Notes: generated from the sequence alone by a model not told the origin. 64,000 bases of DNA from Pelecanus crispus (GCF_030463565.1 NC_134644.1:131809388-131873387), one strand, 5' to 3'. Positions 52,901-64,000 are shown, numbered from the stretch's first letter. Translations and numbers: made by a program.

Positions 52901-55900
52901 GTGCACTATATACATTTCTCTAACTTAGCCCCAGTGACTGTAATATAGGGGCCATCAGCTACCTGGTAGCAAGATGGCAAGGATGTCATCATTCTTCTAT
53001 GGTTGACCTTTAGGACACAGAGAGAGAGGAATCATTTAGACCACTGAACCCAATCTTCCACAATTGTAGGTACATGTGCATGGTTATCTGCAGAACATCC
53101 AGTCCACAAGACACTTTGCAACACCTTGTGTATGTAACAGACAAGAAGCCACAGCTCCTTTCCTCTGGCACATTACAGGAGAGGGACTGTCTTAGATCCC
53201 TAAAATAGCAGGCAACCTTTTAAAGAGGGGTCCCAGGTGAGTCTAGGAAGCAGACATGGCCCATACTATAGGAGAGGGTGATGGAGAAGAACACAAGCGA
53301 AATCTCAGTCCTCACTGCACTCTTTGGGAAAAGATTTTCTCTTAACTCCTAAGCATTACAAAGCTAAGAATCTAAAAGAACCAGAAACCATTGGAATGGG
53401 TTTTTTTCTGTGACTAACCTCCAGTATCTAAAAGAAAAAGGAAAAAAAGAAGCTGCAGGACCATATTTCATATCCTTCTGCCCCAAAATGTAAGCAACAG
53501 AAGCATACACAGCACTGATACAGTATAAATTGAGACAATGAAATAATTTCCTTTTACATCAACGTGAAAGAAAAATGCATTAGGCTATGTTCAACAGGAA
53601 TCTCCAGATACCTATAGATCTCCTGTTAGGTTAGATTCCCTTCCATAAGTTACCAAGCTGTATTGTCCAAGACTAAGCAGTAGGGAGAGGCATGCTGGAC
53701 TCCTTGCAGGTTCATGCATCCCTTTGGAGGCACAGCAATGTTTTACAAACACAACCAGTTAATTGTAGTTAATTCAGGACAGCAGTGCCCAATGCATAGG
53801 ATGCAATGAGACTGCATATAGGCAATTGCATACTAGCATGGACCTGAGATTCGGATTCATGGGACAAGCCAGTCCTCACAGCTATTCATAGGAGATTCAA
53901 TAATCATAAAAACAGAAGGATCATTAAATCATCTAATCCAAGTGTGTCTAACAGCCTACAGACTCCCCAAACCCACCCCCCACCTGACCCCCCCATTTCT
54001 CCTGCATTGAGCATAATAACTTTTGGTTAACTAAAACATCTTCTGAAAACGCATCCAATTTAATCTGAAGACTTAATCAAGATCAGGCAGTCTTAGTACT
54101 AGCGTAAAATTATGGCAGTCTTTCTGGTTTGATTCACAAGAGAAGCGGCATCTATCTGGGTTGCCAGTCATAGATTATTGTGCAGATTTTGAAACACAAT
54201 CCAGAACATTGTCTTGGCTCTTTGAGCTTGTCTCCCCTGAACAGCCTTAATTCATTCACAGAACCAGAGAATTATGTAGGTTGGAAGGGACCTCTCAAGG
54301 TCATCTAGTCCAACCTCCCACTCAAAGCAGGTCCAACTAGATCAGGCTGCTCAGGGCCTCACCCAACAGTTTTGAAAGTCTCCAGGGACGGAGATTCCCC
54401 AACTTGTCTAAGCAATCCGTTCAGGTGTCTGATCACCCTCATGGTAAAATACCTTTCCACACATCTAATCAAAATGTCATGTCTTGCAACTTGTCTCTGT
54501 TGCTTCTCATTCTATCACTGTGCACCTATGAGAAGAGTCTCACTCTCTCTTCTCTGCACCCTTCCGTTAGGTCACCAAAGACAGCAGTAATGCCTTCCCC
54601 CACCCTTATCTGGTACAGACCAAACAAATCCAGTTCTCTCAGCCTCTCCTCATACATTGTGTGCTCCAGCCCCCCATCATCCACTGAACACACTTTAGTG
54701 TGTCAAAATCTGTCTTGTACTGGACACCGCATTGTGAGACGTGCTTGCACAGGTGCCAAGACAAGGGAAAAAAACCTCTTCACTCAACCTGCTGGCTACA
54801 CTCATGCTAAAAGAAACTCAGTGTGCAGTTCATCTTCTTTGCTGCAAGGGCATGCTCCTAACTCACGTTCGACTTGCTGTCCACTAGAATGCCAAAGTCC
54901 TTTCCTGCAAAGCTACCTTCTACCCAGGGTGCTGTCACACTGGATTGTTCCGTCCCAGATGCACAACTTCACATTTGCTTTTGCTAAACTTCATGATGTT
55001 TCTGCCAGTTCATTTCTGTGAAGATACTCTGAATACCAGCTCTAACCCCCAGTGTATCAACTGCTCCCTCAGTTTGGTATCATCAGTGAACTTCCTGTGA
55101 GCACACTCCAACCCCTCATCTAGGTGCGCAATAAAAACATTAAGCAGCACTGGTCCCAGTATCAATCCCTGAGGAATGCCTACAGAAACCAGCTGTTAGC
55201 TAGACACTACTGCTGAACCCAGTCCTTCCAGACCAGTCATCCAGCCAGATGTCTCTGCGATGCTACTAAATGATATCTGGGGGACTCGTAACTATACTCA
55301 TACTTAGAAACTTATTTTAAAGCAGAAATGGAGAAAAACAAAATAATGTCCCATCTGATAAACAACTCTGCATAAGTATTAAAAGATATAATATGGAGCC
55401 AAATCTAAATTACAAAATAGGTTACGTTAGTCAGCTGTATGCTAAAGCAATCAACTGACAAATCCTAGTCAGTTGGCAAAAGCGGTTGTAGAGGCAAAGC
55501 CATGCTGTTATCAGTATGAAAAAGTTCAGTTTTCAGGGATTAAGGTTGAAATAAAACTATACTGGCAAAAGGACAGTTTTGTGCTATGAGTTGTTTCCAC
55601 TAAAAGCATCAGTACACTACAAAACACTCCTGTAAATCCACAAAATGAATTACGAGGTTTTTAGTCACAAGCTGAACTTGGAAAAAGAACTGGGTACTAC
55701 TGTATTTCACGCACACAAAAACCAAACCCCTCACATAAATAATGTCACCAGTCAGCAGTGTTTTTCACTAGGCTGTACAGCCAAAATCTTGCCCTAAACA
55801 TATTTTGAATTTGCTTCATGCTTCACCTCGTGTTTCACACAAACTTGTTGTACACTTTTACAGCTTTCCTTCAAAACAGATTCTACTTGAAACAGTCTTC

Positions 55901-58900
55901 CTGGGGACAGGCTCCACTGCCCACCATACTCAACTGGGTGGGATACGAACATATATTGTCTCCCCAGACTAATATTATCAACTTTAAGGGCATTGCTTCC
56001 AGTTTATTTCGTAGTCAGGTTACACCACTCATTCTGCCTATAGTAATAAAAAAAGAAACATCTTATTGAAGTCTTTGCTACCCAGTAAAGAGACAACTGT
56101 TTCTCCTATGATCTCCTTCTCTTTGTTTCTGAACACCCTAGAGTCATCAGAATGTGTTGCCCACCCAGCAGTCTGACCCATCCTTGCATGGGCCAGTCTC
56201 ATAAACTCATTCTGGTTTGTAAAGAACATGTTAGAGACAGCTGTTCTTCAATGCTTTCACTAAATTTGTCTGAATGTCTGTTCTGACAGCTGTGTTCCTG
56301 TGTTTTAATTAATTTTTATTAATTACACTGTAACAAATAAAAAATTACAGTTCTCAAACTGATTGTTTATAATGAAGTATCTTACCTGGTAATCTAAAGA
56401 CGAAATGATCAGCTACTACGTGGCAGATTCTCTTCCTCTGTATAAAAAATCTAGCCATGAAATAGACATAGTCAGCAGGAGTAGGTCCATGATAAAACAC
56501 AATAAGCCCTGGTCCTTCAGGAATATTTTTGGCACCATGAAGCTCATAACCTGTTAGGAGTTAAAGGCATAACAGATGTCAAAGTCTGATACAATTCTAT
56601 CCCAACTTGTGGCAAGTTGGCAAACAAACCAATAGCTATTGAGAAGTGGTAAGAGCAAAGTGACTGCTAAAAAGTCAAGAGGTTACTTGCAGTATTTACT
56701 AAGTTGCTTCCACAGGAAATACAAGTTTCATTTAAAGCAGAAGAGCCACATTTAAAGAAAGAAGAACAACAAAAAAAACTGAAAACAAAACACCCAGTCT
56801 CACTGTCTTGAACGATATCATTTTTCCTTATTTTTTCTGTTCACTGTCTTCAAGGCTGCACAGTCCTCTGAATGAATCATTCAAGAGAAATCAAAATAAG
56901 GATTGGATAGGGGTGGTGAAACACAATTCTTTCAAGCTATTATTCACCTTTCAAAGTTTATTGCCACCAGTAATCGTTTAAGATTTGACATGACAACATC
57001 CATTTACATGTCTCCTTTTACTCCAGGGTATGGAACTCATCTTTGTTATTTCCCTCAGAGTTATACTTGCTCCATTTTTCCATCATTAAGTACTAAAGTA
57101 CTAAAAGCTATTTGGGGTTTTATATGCTTAATTGAAACATAAACACACACAAGTTTCTTACTGAACTTACATTTCTAATTAAGTTAACAGTGCAGAATAT
57201 ATTCAGTTAACACAAAATATCAAAACACATCAGTATAGAACACATTCAGTTAATACTGAGCAGTACTGTTACAGTATCTTGTTTGCTTTTTTTTTTTTTT
57301 TTTAAAACAAACAAAAAACCCCCAACCCAAAGCCTGTCACTTCTTCCAAAGTTAGTCAGGTCTGCAATTCCCATTTCATTAATTTTTTTTTAAATTCTGA
57401 AGGTACTCTTGTCTCTTCTCCCTCTATTTTACTTTCTATACCTGTGGGGCTGCAACATATTGCAAGCATATCATCTGTAGCATCCCAAGTGACCACTAAC
57501 TCTGCTTCATGCCAGCTGATCATAACCAGAATGATACCTGCATCTAGCATTTGCATAACATATGTAAAGTTACAAGTATCAAAGTTACAAGGGTTTTGGT
57601 TTGGGGCTTTCTGTTTGTGGGGTTGGTTTTTGGGTTGGTTTTTTTTCTGATGCTGTAAGATTTCAGGGTGAAAAGTTCTTCCTATGATATATTGATTAAT
57701 CAAGTGGGGGAAAAAAATGATCACAAAACATTTCATTCTTTAGCAAGACAAGTGTACAGAGAACATGGAAGCAGCTGCCAGGGCAGAAAAAAGTCACAAC
57801 TGTGAATGAGGGACTGGATAAGAATCTTTTCTGCACAAATAAAAAGTTAGACCTTATAAAAAGAAAAAGTTACTAAAGATGAAAAGAGCCAAGGCCTTAA
57901 AAATCATTTTCTTATGAAAAAAAGTAAATAGCTTTTTATTGTGAAGTGAGCATTTTAAGCTCTTTGATGTAGCTGTTGATTTCAATCTAGTGTACTTTCC
58001 TAGATTTGAAAGTTACATCTTAGTCTTACAAAGCCTATCTGATATAGCCACTGCACCATCTGGTTATCAATGCCTTGAACACCCGCTTCCCTTTGACTAG
58101 AGAACAAATAGAGATGATTTTCAAGAAGGATTTGTTATTTATGTAAATTGCTCTTAAACATCTCTTTTTCCTTTAGCTGCATCTAGACTGAATGGTTCTG
58201 AGAGAGGCTTACCATTTCGTTAGCAATAAAAGCCAAATCGTTTATTAAGTCTGTCTTTATAAAAGAAATAATAGTAAAAGGACAAGGAACAGAGCCCTTA
58301 GTTTTGACATTCTAGCAGAAAGTAGTTGCCAAAAATACATAGAAAGAAAATAAAAAATAGGGTTCTGTAACAGTTTTGGGCTCTAAAGTCAATTTGAAGA
58401 AGCAACTAGCGAGCGAACTGACACTAAGTGCTCCTCTTAGCCATCATTTGGCATTATATGTAGAAGACTGGTTAAGTGCAATTAAATTATGCTAACATGT
58501 GCTGACATACTAGCTATCAGGGAACTGGCATTTAACTTCCAGTGTTCACATATTGATTCTGAAATAATACAGTTAATTGATCTAATTTTTAACATAACAA
58601 TCATTTCAGGTCCTCCTGGAACAAGGAAATCCAGGAGTAGTTATAAAAAGTAAAAAAGAAAAAAAAATTTTAAAATTGTGTCTACATTCAACTGGGTACA
58701 AGATCTCATTTTGTAGCAGCAAAGGAATAAATGCATAAGACAAAACGTTTTACATCCAAAAAAGTCTCAATGGCTTTTTTTCTCCTAAGCACCACTGTCA
58801 GTCATTGATAAAATGGAAAAAAAATGGGCCTGAATTTTAGATCTCATGCCACAGCAGCAAGAATCATATCTATATTGATAATCCTGAAAGGTAAACCAGG

Positions 58901-59274
58901 AATAAGAGCTTCAGCAATTTTTAATGAGAAGTCAGATGTCGCTTACCATGCCATATTCTTCCATGTCCATCCCATAGAGTAGCCAACATTTGTTTTGCAC
59001 CACCCCAAAAATCATTGGAATAAGCTTCCTTTAGTTCATTCTTCCTTTTATAAACATGAAGAAGGAGAATGGAAGTGTAGAAGAGGATGATGAGAACTCC
59101 TGGAAGTAGAAAAACTACTGCAAGTGGAAAAAGCACCCAGAAAAGGTAGACTGCATAACTCAGATAATCTTCAATATGCTCCACGCCAGTCCATTCTCCC
59201 AGAATGTAAGTCAGGCAGGTTAAGTAGGACATAGGTATTGGTCCTGCAGCACAGGATTCATTTCCACCTATCAT
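43873..59274 (-). CDS. TMEM68: TMEM68, ER glycerolipid acyltransferase-like protein (six coding exons)
   Basis: The spliced CDS joins 59274-58947, 56550-56386, 50547-50354, 48129-48069, 46157-46018 and 43977-43873 on the minus strand and encodes 330 residues (human about 324). Every intron is GT...AG and all phases agree. Residues 40-75 form one long hydrophobic stretch, probably a two-pass membrane hairpin. The PlsC-type acyltransferase domain follows: catalytic FYHGPTPAD (H130-x5-D136), VVADHFVF at 154-161, APGGLREAL at 196-204 and [10 protein letters not shown] at 229-238. The C-terminus is basic and helical ([11 protein letters not shown]...). The family sits in the ER; the mammalian protein (also called DIESL) is reported to make triacylglycerol. 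N5 in NES is a possible glycosylation site. The start ATG at 59274 is three bases inside exon 2. No damage is seen, so the gene looks intact. Confidence 0.95.
43978..46017 (-). other. TMEM68: TMEM68 intron between coding exons 5 and 6
   Basis: Ordinary AT-rich intron bounded by GTAAGATAG and TTACAG. Nothing else recognised. Confidence 0.85.
46018..46157 (-). CDS. TMEM68: TMEM68 coding exon 5 (residues 250-296)
   Basis: The acceptor is TTTTTTTCACATCAG and the donor GAG AAG|GTAAGATAG. It encodes [20 protein letters not shown] and [16 protein letters not shown], ending in AEELTEK. A second AG ten bases inside the exon would break the frame, so the upstream acceptor was chosen. Confidence 0.93.
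46158..48068 (-). other. TMEM68: TMEM68 intron between coding exons 4 and 5
   Basis: Contains the polypurine tract near its 3' end. Otherwise there is no feature I can support. Confidence 0.85.
46165..46252. repeat. Polypurine tract (polypyrimidine on the TMEM68 strand)
   Basis: About 88 bases are almost entirely A and G on the plus strand (GGGGAAGG, GAAAGGGGAGGGTGGGGGGG). In TMEM68 orientation this is a very long C/T-rich run that leads straight into the coding exon 5 acceptor. Confidence 0.9.
48069..48129 (-). CDS. TMEM68: TMEM68 coding exon 4 (residues 230-249)
   Basis: A short 61-base exon with acceptor CTCCTAG and donor ATAA|GTAAGATA. It encodes [20 protein letters not shown] plus one base. 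It is too short to stand out as an open frame but matches the family exactly in position. Confidence 0.93.
48130..50353 (-). other. TMEM68: TMEM68 intron between coding exons 3 and 4
   Basis: AT-rich intron with a G-rich patch near 48870-48895 and an AT-only block at 50194-50278 close to its donor. Confidence 0.85.
50194..50278. repeat. (TA)n-rich self-complementary block
   Basis: About 85 bases of nearly pure A/T, with several ATATATATA runs that can pair with each other. It lies about 75 bases inside the intron from the TMEM68 coding exon 3 donor. Confidence 0.9.
50354..50547 (-). CDS. TMEM68: TMEM68 coding exon 3 (residues 165-229)
   Basis: Acceptor CCTACAG, donor GTG|GTGAGTATG. It encodes 64 full codons including [22 protein letters not shown] and [11 protein letters not shown], the glycerol-phosphate-binding-type blocks of the acyltransferase fold. 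Confidence 0.95.
53905..53950 (-). mobile_element. Possible decayed CR1 3' end scrap
   Basis: AGAAGGATCATTAAATCATC followed by TAATCCAA resembles the reverse-complemented CR1 tail (ggaccttaaagatcatctagtcca) with small changes. Too short and diverged to be sure. Confidence 0.3.
54258..55260 (-). mobile_element. CR1 LINE fragment in TMEM68 intron
   Basis: It starts with CAGAACCAGAGAATTATGTA, then GGTTGGAAGGGACCTCTCAA and GGTCATCTAGTCCAACCTCC, a CR1 3' end in reverse complement. It continues for about 1 kb with typical CR1 text (TTCAGGTGTCTGATCACCCTC, CACTGGTCCCAGTATCAATCC). It is 5'-truncated with a decayed frame, and lies in the same orientation as TMEM68. The right-hand end is approximate. 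Confidence 0.9.
56386..56550 (-). CDS. TMEM68: TMEM68 coding exon 2 (residues 110-164, catalytic HX5D)
   Basis: Acceptor CTAACAG, donor CCAG|GTAAGATA. It encodes [20 protein letters not shown] and then [10 protein letters not shown], carrying the catalytic His and Asp, and ends in DHFVFRLP. Confidence 0.95.
56551..58946 (-). other. TMEM68: TMEM68 intron between coding exons 1 and 2
   Basis: AT-rich intron. Contains a T-run/A-rich patch at about 57291-57320 and G/T-rich low-complexity sequence near 57591-57650. No gene seen. Confidence 0.85.
58947..59274 (-). CDS. TMEM68: TMEM68 first coding exon (residues 1-109 plus one base)
   Basis: The exon begins at 59277 after a T-rich acceptor ending AAACAG, with only GAG before the ATG. 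It ends at the donor G|GTAAGC. It encodes the N-terminus ([12 protein letters not shown]...), the hydrophobic hairpin and the conserved [13 protein letters not shown]. Confidence 0.95.
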
Positions 59275-59277
59275 CTC

Positions 59278-62200
59278 CTGTTTAATTAAAAAAAAAAAAG
59301 GGGGCAGATGAATAAATCCTCAAAAAAGACAGACCTGTCTATACTGTTTAATCATACAAAAAAACCTTTCTGATGCATTTTATTCATATACCGTTTACCC
59401 CACATCCCAGCAGCACCTATTGGAAACATAATGTCTCATACAGCAAAGTTTTACTTGATTTTTTCAGTCCTTTTCTTTTGTGTAGTACAAATGCTGACAA
59501 TTCTAATTGAGAAAGATAGTGCAATTACTTAATCTCAGGCTAAGATTTTATCTCATTAAAAACTGTTCAACTTATGCAGATCCAGAACATTTATACTGTT
59601 ACCAATACCAATTTATACTGTAGTTTCAATTTTCAGAAAGCTGTATTAATTAGTCTAATTTATTGTTCTACACAATACACGGTACACTCAAAACCTTGTC
59701 CCAAGCACCGACTACAACAGGAAACAGCACAATGTCAAATCCAGCTCTATAAAAAAAACAGCTGAACACTTCCACTAAGCACAAGCATACAATGACTCGG
59801 GAAGAAGATGGTCTCAAAGAAGCAAGTCTCACTCCCATAGAGAGCTTTAACTGCACCTGGAAATTTACAGATAGCAAAACGCCGAGTCCCAGAGCACAAC
59901 ACAGAGAGGCAGCAGAAAGGACAAGTCAAAAAGGACCACAAAAAGTCCTCTAAAAGTTTTAACTGCTCTGGCTTTACCGTGTCTGTGTATAAGAATCTTT
60001 TCTCCAATGCCAGCTCCTAAGAAGTTTCAGGGCTAGACCTCTCTGGGCTGATATTTCAGGCTTTCTGTAACTCTGGAGCAACACTTTTTTCTTAGCTTTG
60101 TACCATTTAGGGGAAAACTTGCTATTTACTTCTTCTTACAAACATGAGACAACCTGTATGCCTAGCTATCTTAGCTACAGTTCTAGAACAACACAACACC
60201 TTGTGGGGAAAAAAGTTATCCTAGTCTAGAATAAAGTTTTAGTCAAGACCTGAAGTAACTGTTAGTCAGGACGAAGAAGAAAAAACATGTTGCAACTATA
60301 CTGCAGGCTTGTAGAGAGAAACCGGTTAAGAACAATAATATCTGAAAGAATCTAAGCTTGGGGTTGTTGTTTTGTTTTGTTTTTTTTTTATTAAAATTTG
60401 ACCTACAGCATGTGTGATTGCAGAGTTCCTATGCCTAGATAGACATATGTCTATCACTCCTTTACTCTTACTCTGTTTTTGCAAGCAACAGGTGACTGAA
60501 ATTCAGAAGATAATTTTGCTAATACTATCAGAACCCCAATGACAACAAAAACTACAAAGCATATCAGTTTTACTGCACATTTGCTATGAGATGTCGAAAC
60601 ATGTACTAGAGCAGAGCTCATGTCACTTATTTCCCAGTCTCAATTCTTCCTCCCATGCTGACAGAGCAAGGATGTTCCTCTTCCTTCTGTTTTGAAATTG
60701 CCCTCTACCCACATTGCTCAAGGTAACTCCTACTAATGAGAAGAAAGCTGATCTCGTGACAAGGACTTTGCTCCCACAATCCATGCCCGTTCTACTAATT
60801 CAGGTTTACAACATTTTGCTCTTCAGCATGTTCTTGAGGACAATGTGATGAGCAGCTGATTTATCTTCAGCGATGTATAAGCACATAGCATTAGTGACAT
60901 GCACTTCACTGATTTCATGCACATGTGTTTGGGGGTGTGAATTTGAGGGAGAGCACAGGAGAGAGCGAGCGTGTGGGAGCGCAAGACAAAGCTCTTTCTC
61001 ATTCCAGTTGCCAGAGTCGAACTCCAGAACCTGTCAGGCAGCAAACACCCACGGCAAGCACAAGAAACACAACTTGTGAGACCAAGCAGGATTTAGGAGT
61101 AGCATTCAACACAACAATTTTTATCAGATTGTTATGCCTGGACTTCTCCAGGGGTTCCACCTACTAGCTAGAGAACAATATGGAGCATGGGTTATGGCAC
61201 AGAAACATTTTTCAAAACCCAGAGGTGATTATATAGCTTTAAAGATTACTGAAAGTTATACTCTCCCATCTATTATATTTTTAATTGTTTATGGCTTTCT
61301 TGAAACACAAAATCCACATCAAGTAAATTTTAAGTCCTGCCCACAGATGTCAGCCTTGCAAAATATTACTCGTCCTTTTGGCTGTAATGTTAGATGCAAT
61401 ATCTCAAATGCAATCATCACAGTTTTGTAAGTTTACTTGCATATCTATGCACTAACCTGCAACAGAAATTAAAATCCAACATCTTCTTTGCTGCCAACCA
61501 CAGAGGCAACACCTAAAGTACTGCCTTCTCTTAGGGATAGTCAACTCTACTCTGAACAATGTTGTTTCCTCATCTTGAAGAGAATCATAGAATAATTTAT
61601 ATTGGAAAGATTCATTGGACAGCACTTGTCCAACCTCTTGCTAACTAAGGAGTTAGATAAGGTTGCTCAGGGCCATGTCCAGTCCAGTTTGTAATATCTC
61701 CATGGATGGAGATCCCACTGCTTCTCTGGGCCCCTAATCCAGTGCTTGAACACCCTCATGGTGAAACTGTTCTTCCTTATTCTCGTTAGAATTCCCCTTA
61801 CTGCAATTTGTGCCTGTTGCCTCCTGTCCCTTTGCCAAGAAGAGTTTAACTCCCTGCTCTCTACAACCACTCATCAAGAGCAGTGGTAAGATCCTCTTTA
61901 GGTCCTCTCTTCTTCAGGCTAAACACACACAGTTTCCTCAGCCTCAGACACCACACGCTCCAGCCACCTAACAATGCTGGTGCCCTTCTCTGTACCCCTT
62001 CCAGTTCATCAGCATCTTTCTTGTATTGTGGGGCTCTAAACTGGACTTGTGGTCTCAAAAGTGCTGAAAAGAGGGTAAAAAATACTTCCTTGATCTAATG
62101 GCTATGGCCTTGCTAACATAGCCCAAAATATAGATAGCCATCCTCGATCATATTTGACTTACTCTCCACCACATAAAGGCCTACTCCAGGCCTTTATTGC

Positions 62201-63715
62201 CTGTCATTTTGCTCCCCCCATAACAACTCCAGCATTTGTTCTGATCACCCATGGTACATCCACAAAAAATACTCTGTATTGAAGCTGAAGTGTGATTTAT
62301 ATTACTGCCACACTGAACACCCTATCAAAGGCAATGGCAGTGAAGAAGGCGAGACAGATTTTGTTTCCATGATCAAAAAAAGCACAGGATGCTCCACATC
62401 GAATAAAGGTCCAACATAGTTCATATACACTACTAACACATAATGTCACCATGGTCTGTTCCAACTTTACAGCTGTCCACTCTGTGACTGCCCAGAGCAG
62501 TTAAAATGACAAGATGAAGCACGCTGTCTTCTAGAAACACCAGCAATGTCACTCTGATTAGGACCTCATTCAAGCAAAGAGAGACTATCCTGCCCTCCTT
62601 GTCAGAGGTTTTCTGACATCTGCCACCATCTAAATTGAAAAACTACAATGGGGTGCAATACTACTAAGTCTCACCCTTATCCAACTTACAGGCAGAATCC
62701 CTCTGTAATACGAGCATACCCTTAAAGGAACTCTTATTTTAACTGACACCACTAACACACTTCCTGTTGTGCAGTTCAAACTAAGTATTTTTAAGTTCTG
62801 ACTTCCTAATAGAGCAGCTTGCATATATTTTCACTAGATGAAAAAGATGCAATTTCTCATTTGACTAATGACAGCGCACGCTGACTTATGCTTACGCTTA
62901 AGGCTTTATGTTGACAGTGAAATGGAAACAAGGCTAACATACAATTCCTTTCATTGACTTCTAGCACATGACCCAGAAAATTCCTTAACTAAACTTGCAG
63001 GTCTTCAGCTGTAGTCAGCAGACACTGGGTTAACCGAGACCTTATTGATCATGCTAGAAGAAGCAATTATGGAACACAACATATACTGTTGTAAACCACG
63101 TACAGGGTGATTTCAGCATGTATATGAAATGTGTAAGTGGAGAACATTCCAGTATCTCCAAACTAGAAAGATACTGAAAAGCAACAGCTACAACTTGCCC
63201 CTGCCAACAGAAATACACCACTTTCCACTGCATCAGTCAGTTATAGAGTGTATTTCTACTAGAATTAGCAATGCCACCACAAACACCAAAAAAAAAGGAA
63301 GACCCTGGTAACCCTGCTAATGGCACCTGCGACTGGAAAGATGCTGGAAGTCAAGAGTGTGTTTTTCTCCTTGTTTTGACACACGAACAGGCCTGCCCTT
63401 TGCTTCTGTGACAGCAGGCCGGCAGCTCCTTCTGCAAGAGGCTGGAGGGGAGGAGGGGCGAGTTTCTTTTTTCTGGCAAGAAGGACACACGCCCAGCCCG
63501 GCTGCCCCGTTTAAGCAGCTCCCCGCCTCCCTCGGCTGCCCTCGCACCGTCCCGCACCGCGCTCTGGCCGCAGCTCCCGTCCCGACGGCAGTCACAGCAA
63601 GGCCCCAAGCTCGGTGGTGACCAAGGCAAGCCACCTCCCACCCGGAGCCCTGCGGGGGCCGCAGTGAGGACCAGGCCCCGGACGGGGACCCCCTCCACAC
63701 ACACAGCCCGCTCAC
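59278..63715 (-). other. TMEM68: TMEM68 first intron (within the 5' UTR)
   Basis: Runs from the donor GAAG|GTGAGC at the CpG island to the acceptor just before the ATG. Holds one CR1 fragment (61580-62220). Base composition shifts from AT-rich to GC-rich after about 63.38 kb. Confidence 0.8.
61580..62220 (-). mobile_element. CR1 LINE fragment in TMEM68 first intron
   Basis: It begins AGAGAATCATAGAATAATTT and continues TTGGAAAGATTCATTGGACA, a reverse-complemented CR1 3' end. It then carries CR1 body text such as GTGCTTGAACACCCTCATGG and CCTTCTCTGTACCCCTTCCAG. It is 5'-truncated and in sense with TMEM68. The right-hand end is approximate. Confidence 0.9.
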
Positions 63716-64000
63716 CTTCCCCTGACGGCGGCGGCTTCGGCTACAGCTCCGCGTCCCAACCGGGGCCCGCTTTTACTTTCTCCGCCCGCCGCCCCCGCGG
63801 GAGGCCGGGTGCCCGCGGGGCGGCCAGGCTAGGGCGGCTCCCCACAGCGGGGAGGAGGCGGAGGAGCCGGCGTGGGGGGCACGGAGGGAAAGAGGAGGAG
63901 GAGGGCGGCGGCGGCGGCGGCAGAGCGGAGCGGAGGGAACGGCGTGTGTGTTTGGGGGGGGAACTCCGCGCCGCCGGAAGTTGCGGGAGCCGCCCGGACC
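63480..64000. promoter_or_regulatory. CpG-island promoter of TMEM68, probably shared with TGS1
   Basis: GC content and CpG density rise sharply, with (GGC)n near 63906-63921, GC boxes and no TATA box. An ETS-family site CCGGAAGT lies at 63974-63981. In other vertebrates TGS1 starts head-to-head from this promoter; its first exon would lie at or beyond the window edge and is not seen here. Confidence 0.7.
63716..63790 (-). other. TMEM68: TMEM68 non-coding first exon (5' UTR)
   Basis: The minus strand reads CAGGGGAAG|GTGAGCGGGC, a strong donor in the CpG island, and the only good partner for the acceptor at 59278. The donor border (63716) is clear, but the transcription start is not visible and the upper limit is a guess. 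Confidence 0.55.

Larger units (their letters stand above)
50548..56385 (-). other. TMEM68: TMEM68 intron between coding exons 2 and 3
   Basis: A 5.8-kb intron. It carries a long CR1 fragment (54258-55260), a possible older CR1 scrap near 53.9 kb and a short CA run near 51618-51632. No other gene is seen. Confidence 0.85.

Noticed and set aside
54404..55021. 205-codon plus-strand frame
   Set aside because: It is the antisense of a CR1 fragment; open by chance.
63317..63715. Minus-strand frames of 117-132 codons near the right end
   Set aside because: They lie in the GC-rich start of TMEM68 intron 1, have low-complexity composition and conflict with the clear donor at 63715.
1..64000. CRISPR arrays, tRNA or rRNA genes, bacterial-type operons
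   Set aside because: No regularly spaced repeats, cloverleaf sequences or rRNA segments were recognised; the DNA is vertebrate.

Overview
This is 64 kb of bird nuclear DNA. Genes are intron-split and spaced by long AT-rich non-coding DNA. Several chicken-repeat-1 (CR1) LINE tails and an avian-type LTR are present, and the window ends in a GC-rich CpG-island promoter. Gene order (XKR4 exon, then TMEM68 in the opposite direction) matches the XKR4-TMEM68-TGS1 block that I recall from human chromosome 8q12 and other amniotes. I cannot name the species.

Layout. Positions 1-10456 are the 3' part of the last intron of XKR4 (+ strand). They hold a solo-LTR-like element (about 742-1702, minus) with an expanded (CCT)n tract, and an unrecognised block at about 2.8-5.5 kb. 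Positions 10457-11403 are the terminal coding exon of XKR4, a caspase-activated phospholipid scramblase. From 11404 to about 41.65 kb lies non-coding DNA between two tail-to-tail genes; part of the left side may be a long XKR4 3' UTR. It contains GC-richer blocks, short tandem repeats and two adjacent CR1 fragments at 37.4-38.0 kb.

TMEM68 (minus strand) occupies about 41.65-63.8 kb. I reconstructed six coding exons (58947-59274, 56386-56550, 50354-50547, 48069-48129, 46018-46157, 43873-43977). All have GT/AG borders and matching phases, giving a 330-residue ER acyltransferase-like protein. A non-coding first exon ends at 63716 inside the CpG island. Two further CR1 elements lie in its introns in the sense direction.

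The two genes are unrelated in mechanism, although both act on membrane lipids: XKR4 redistributes phospholipids across the plasma membrane, and TMEM68 makes glycerolipid in the ER. I found no tRNA, rRNA, CRISPR array or prokaryote-type feature, and no convincing new gene system. The less ordinary items are listed as findings with modest scores.
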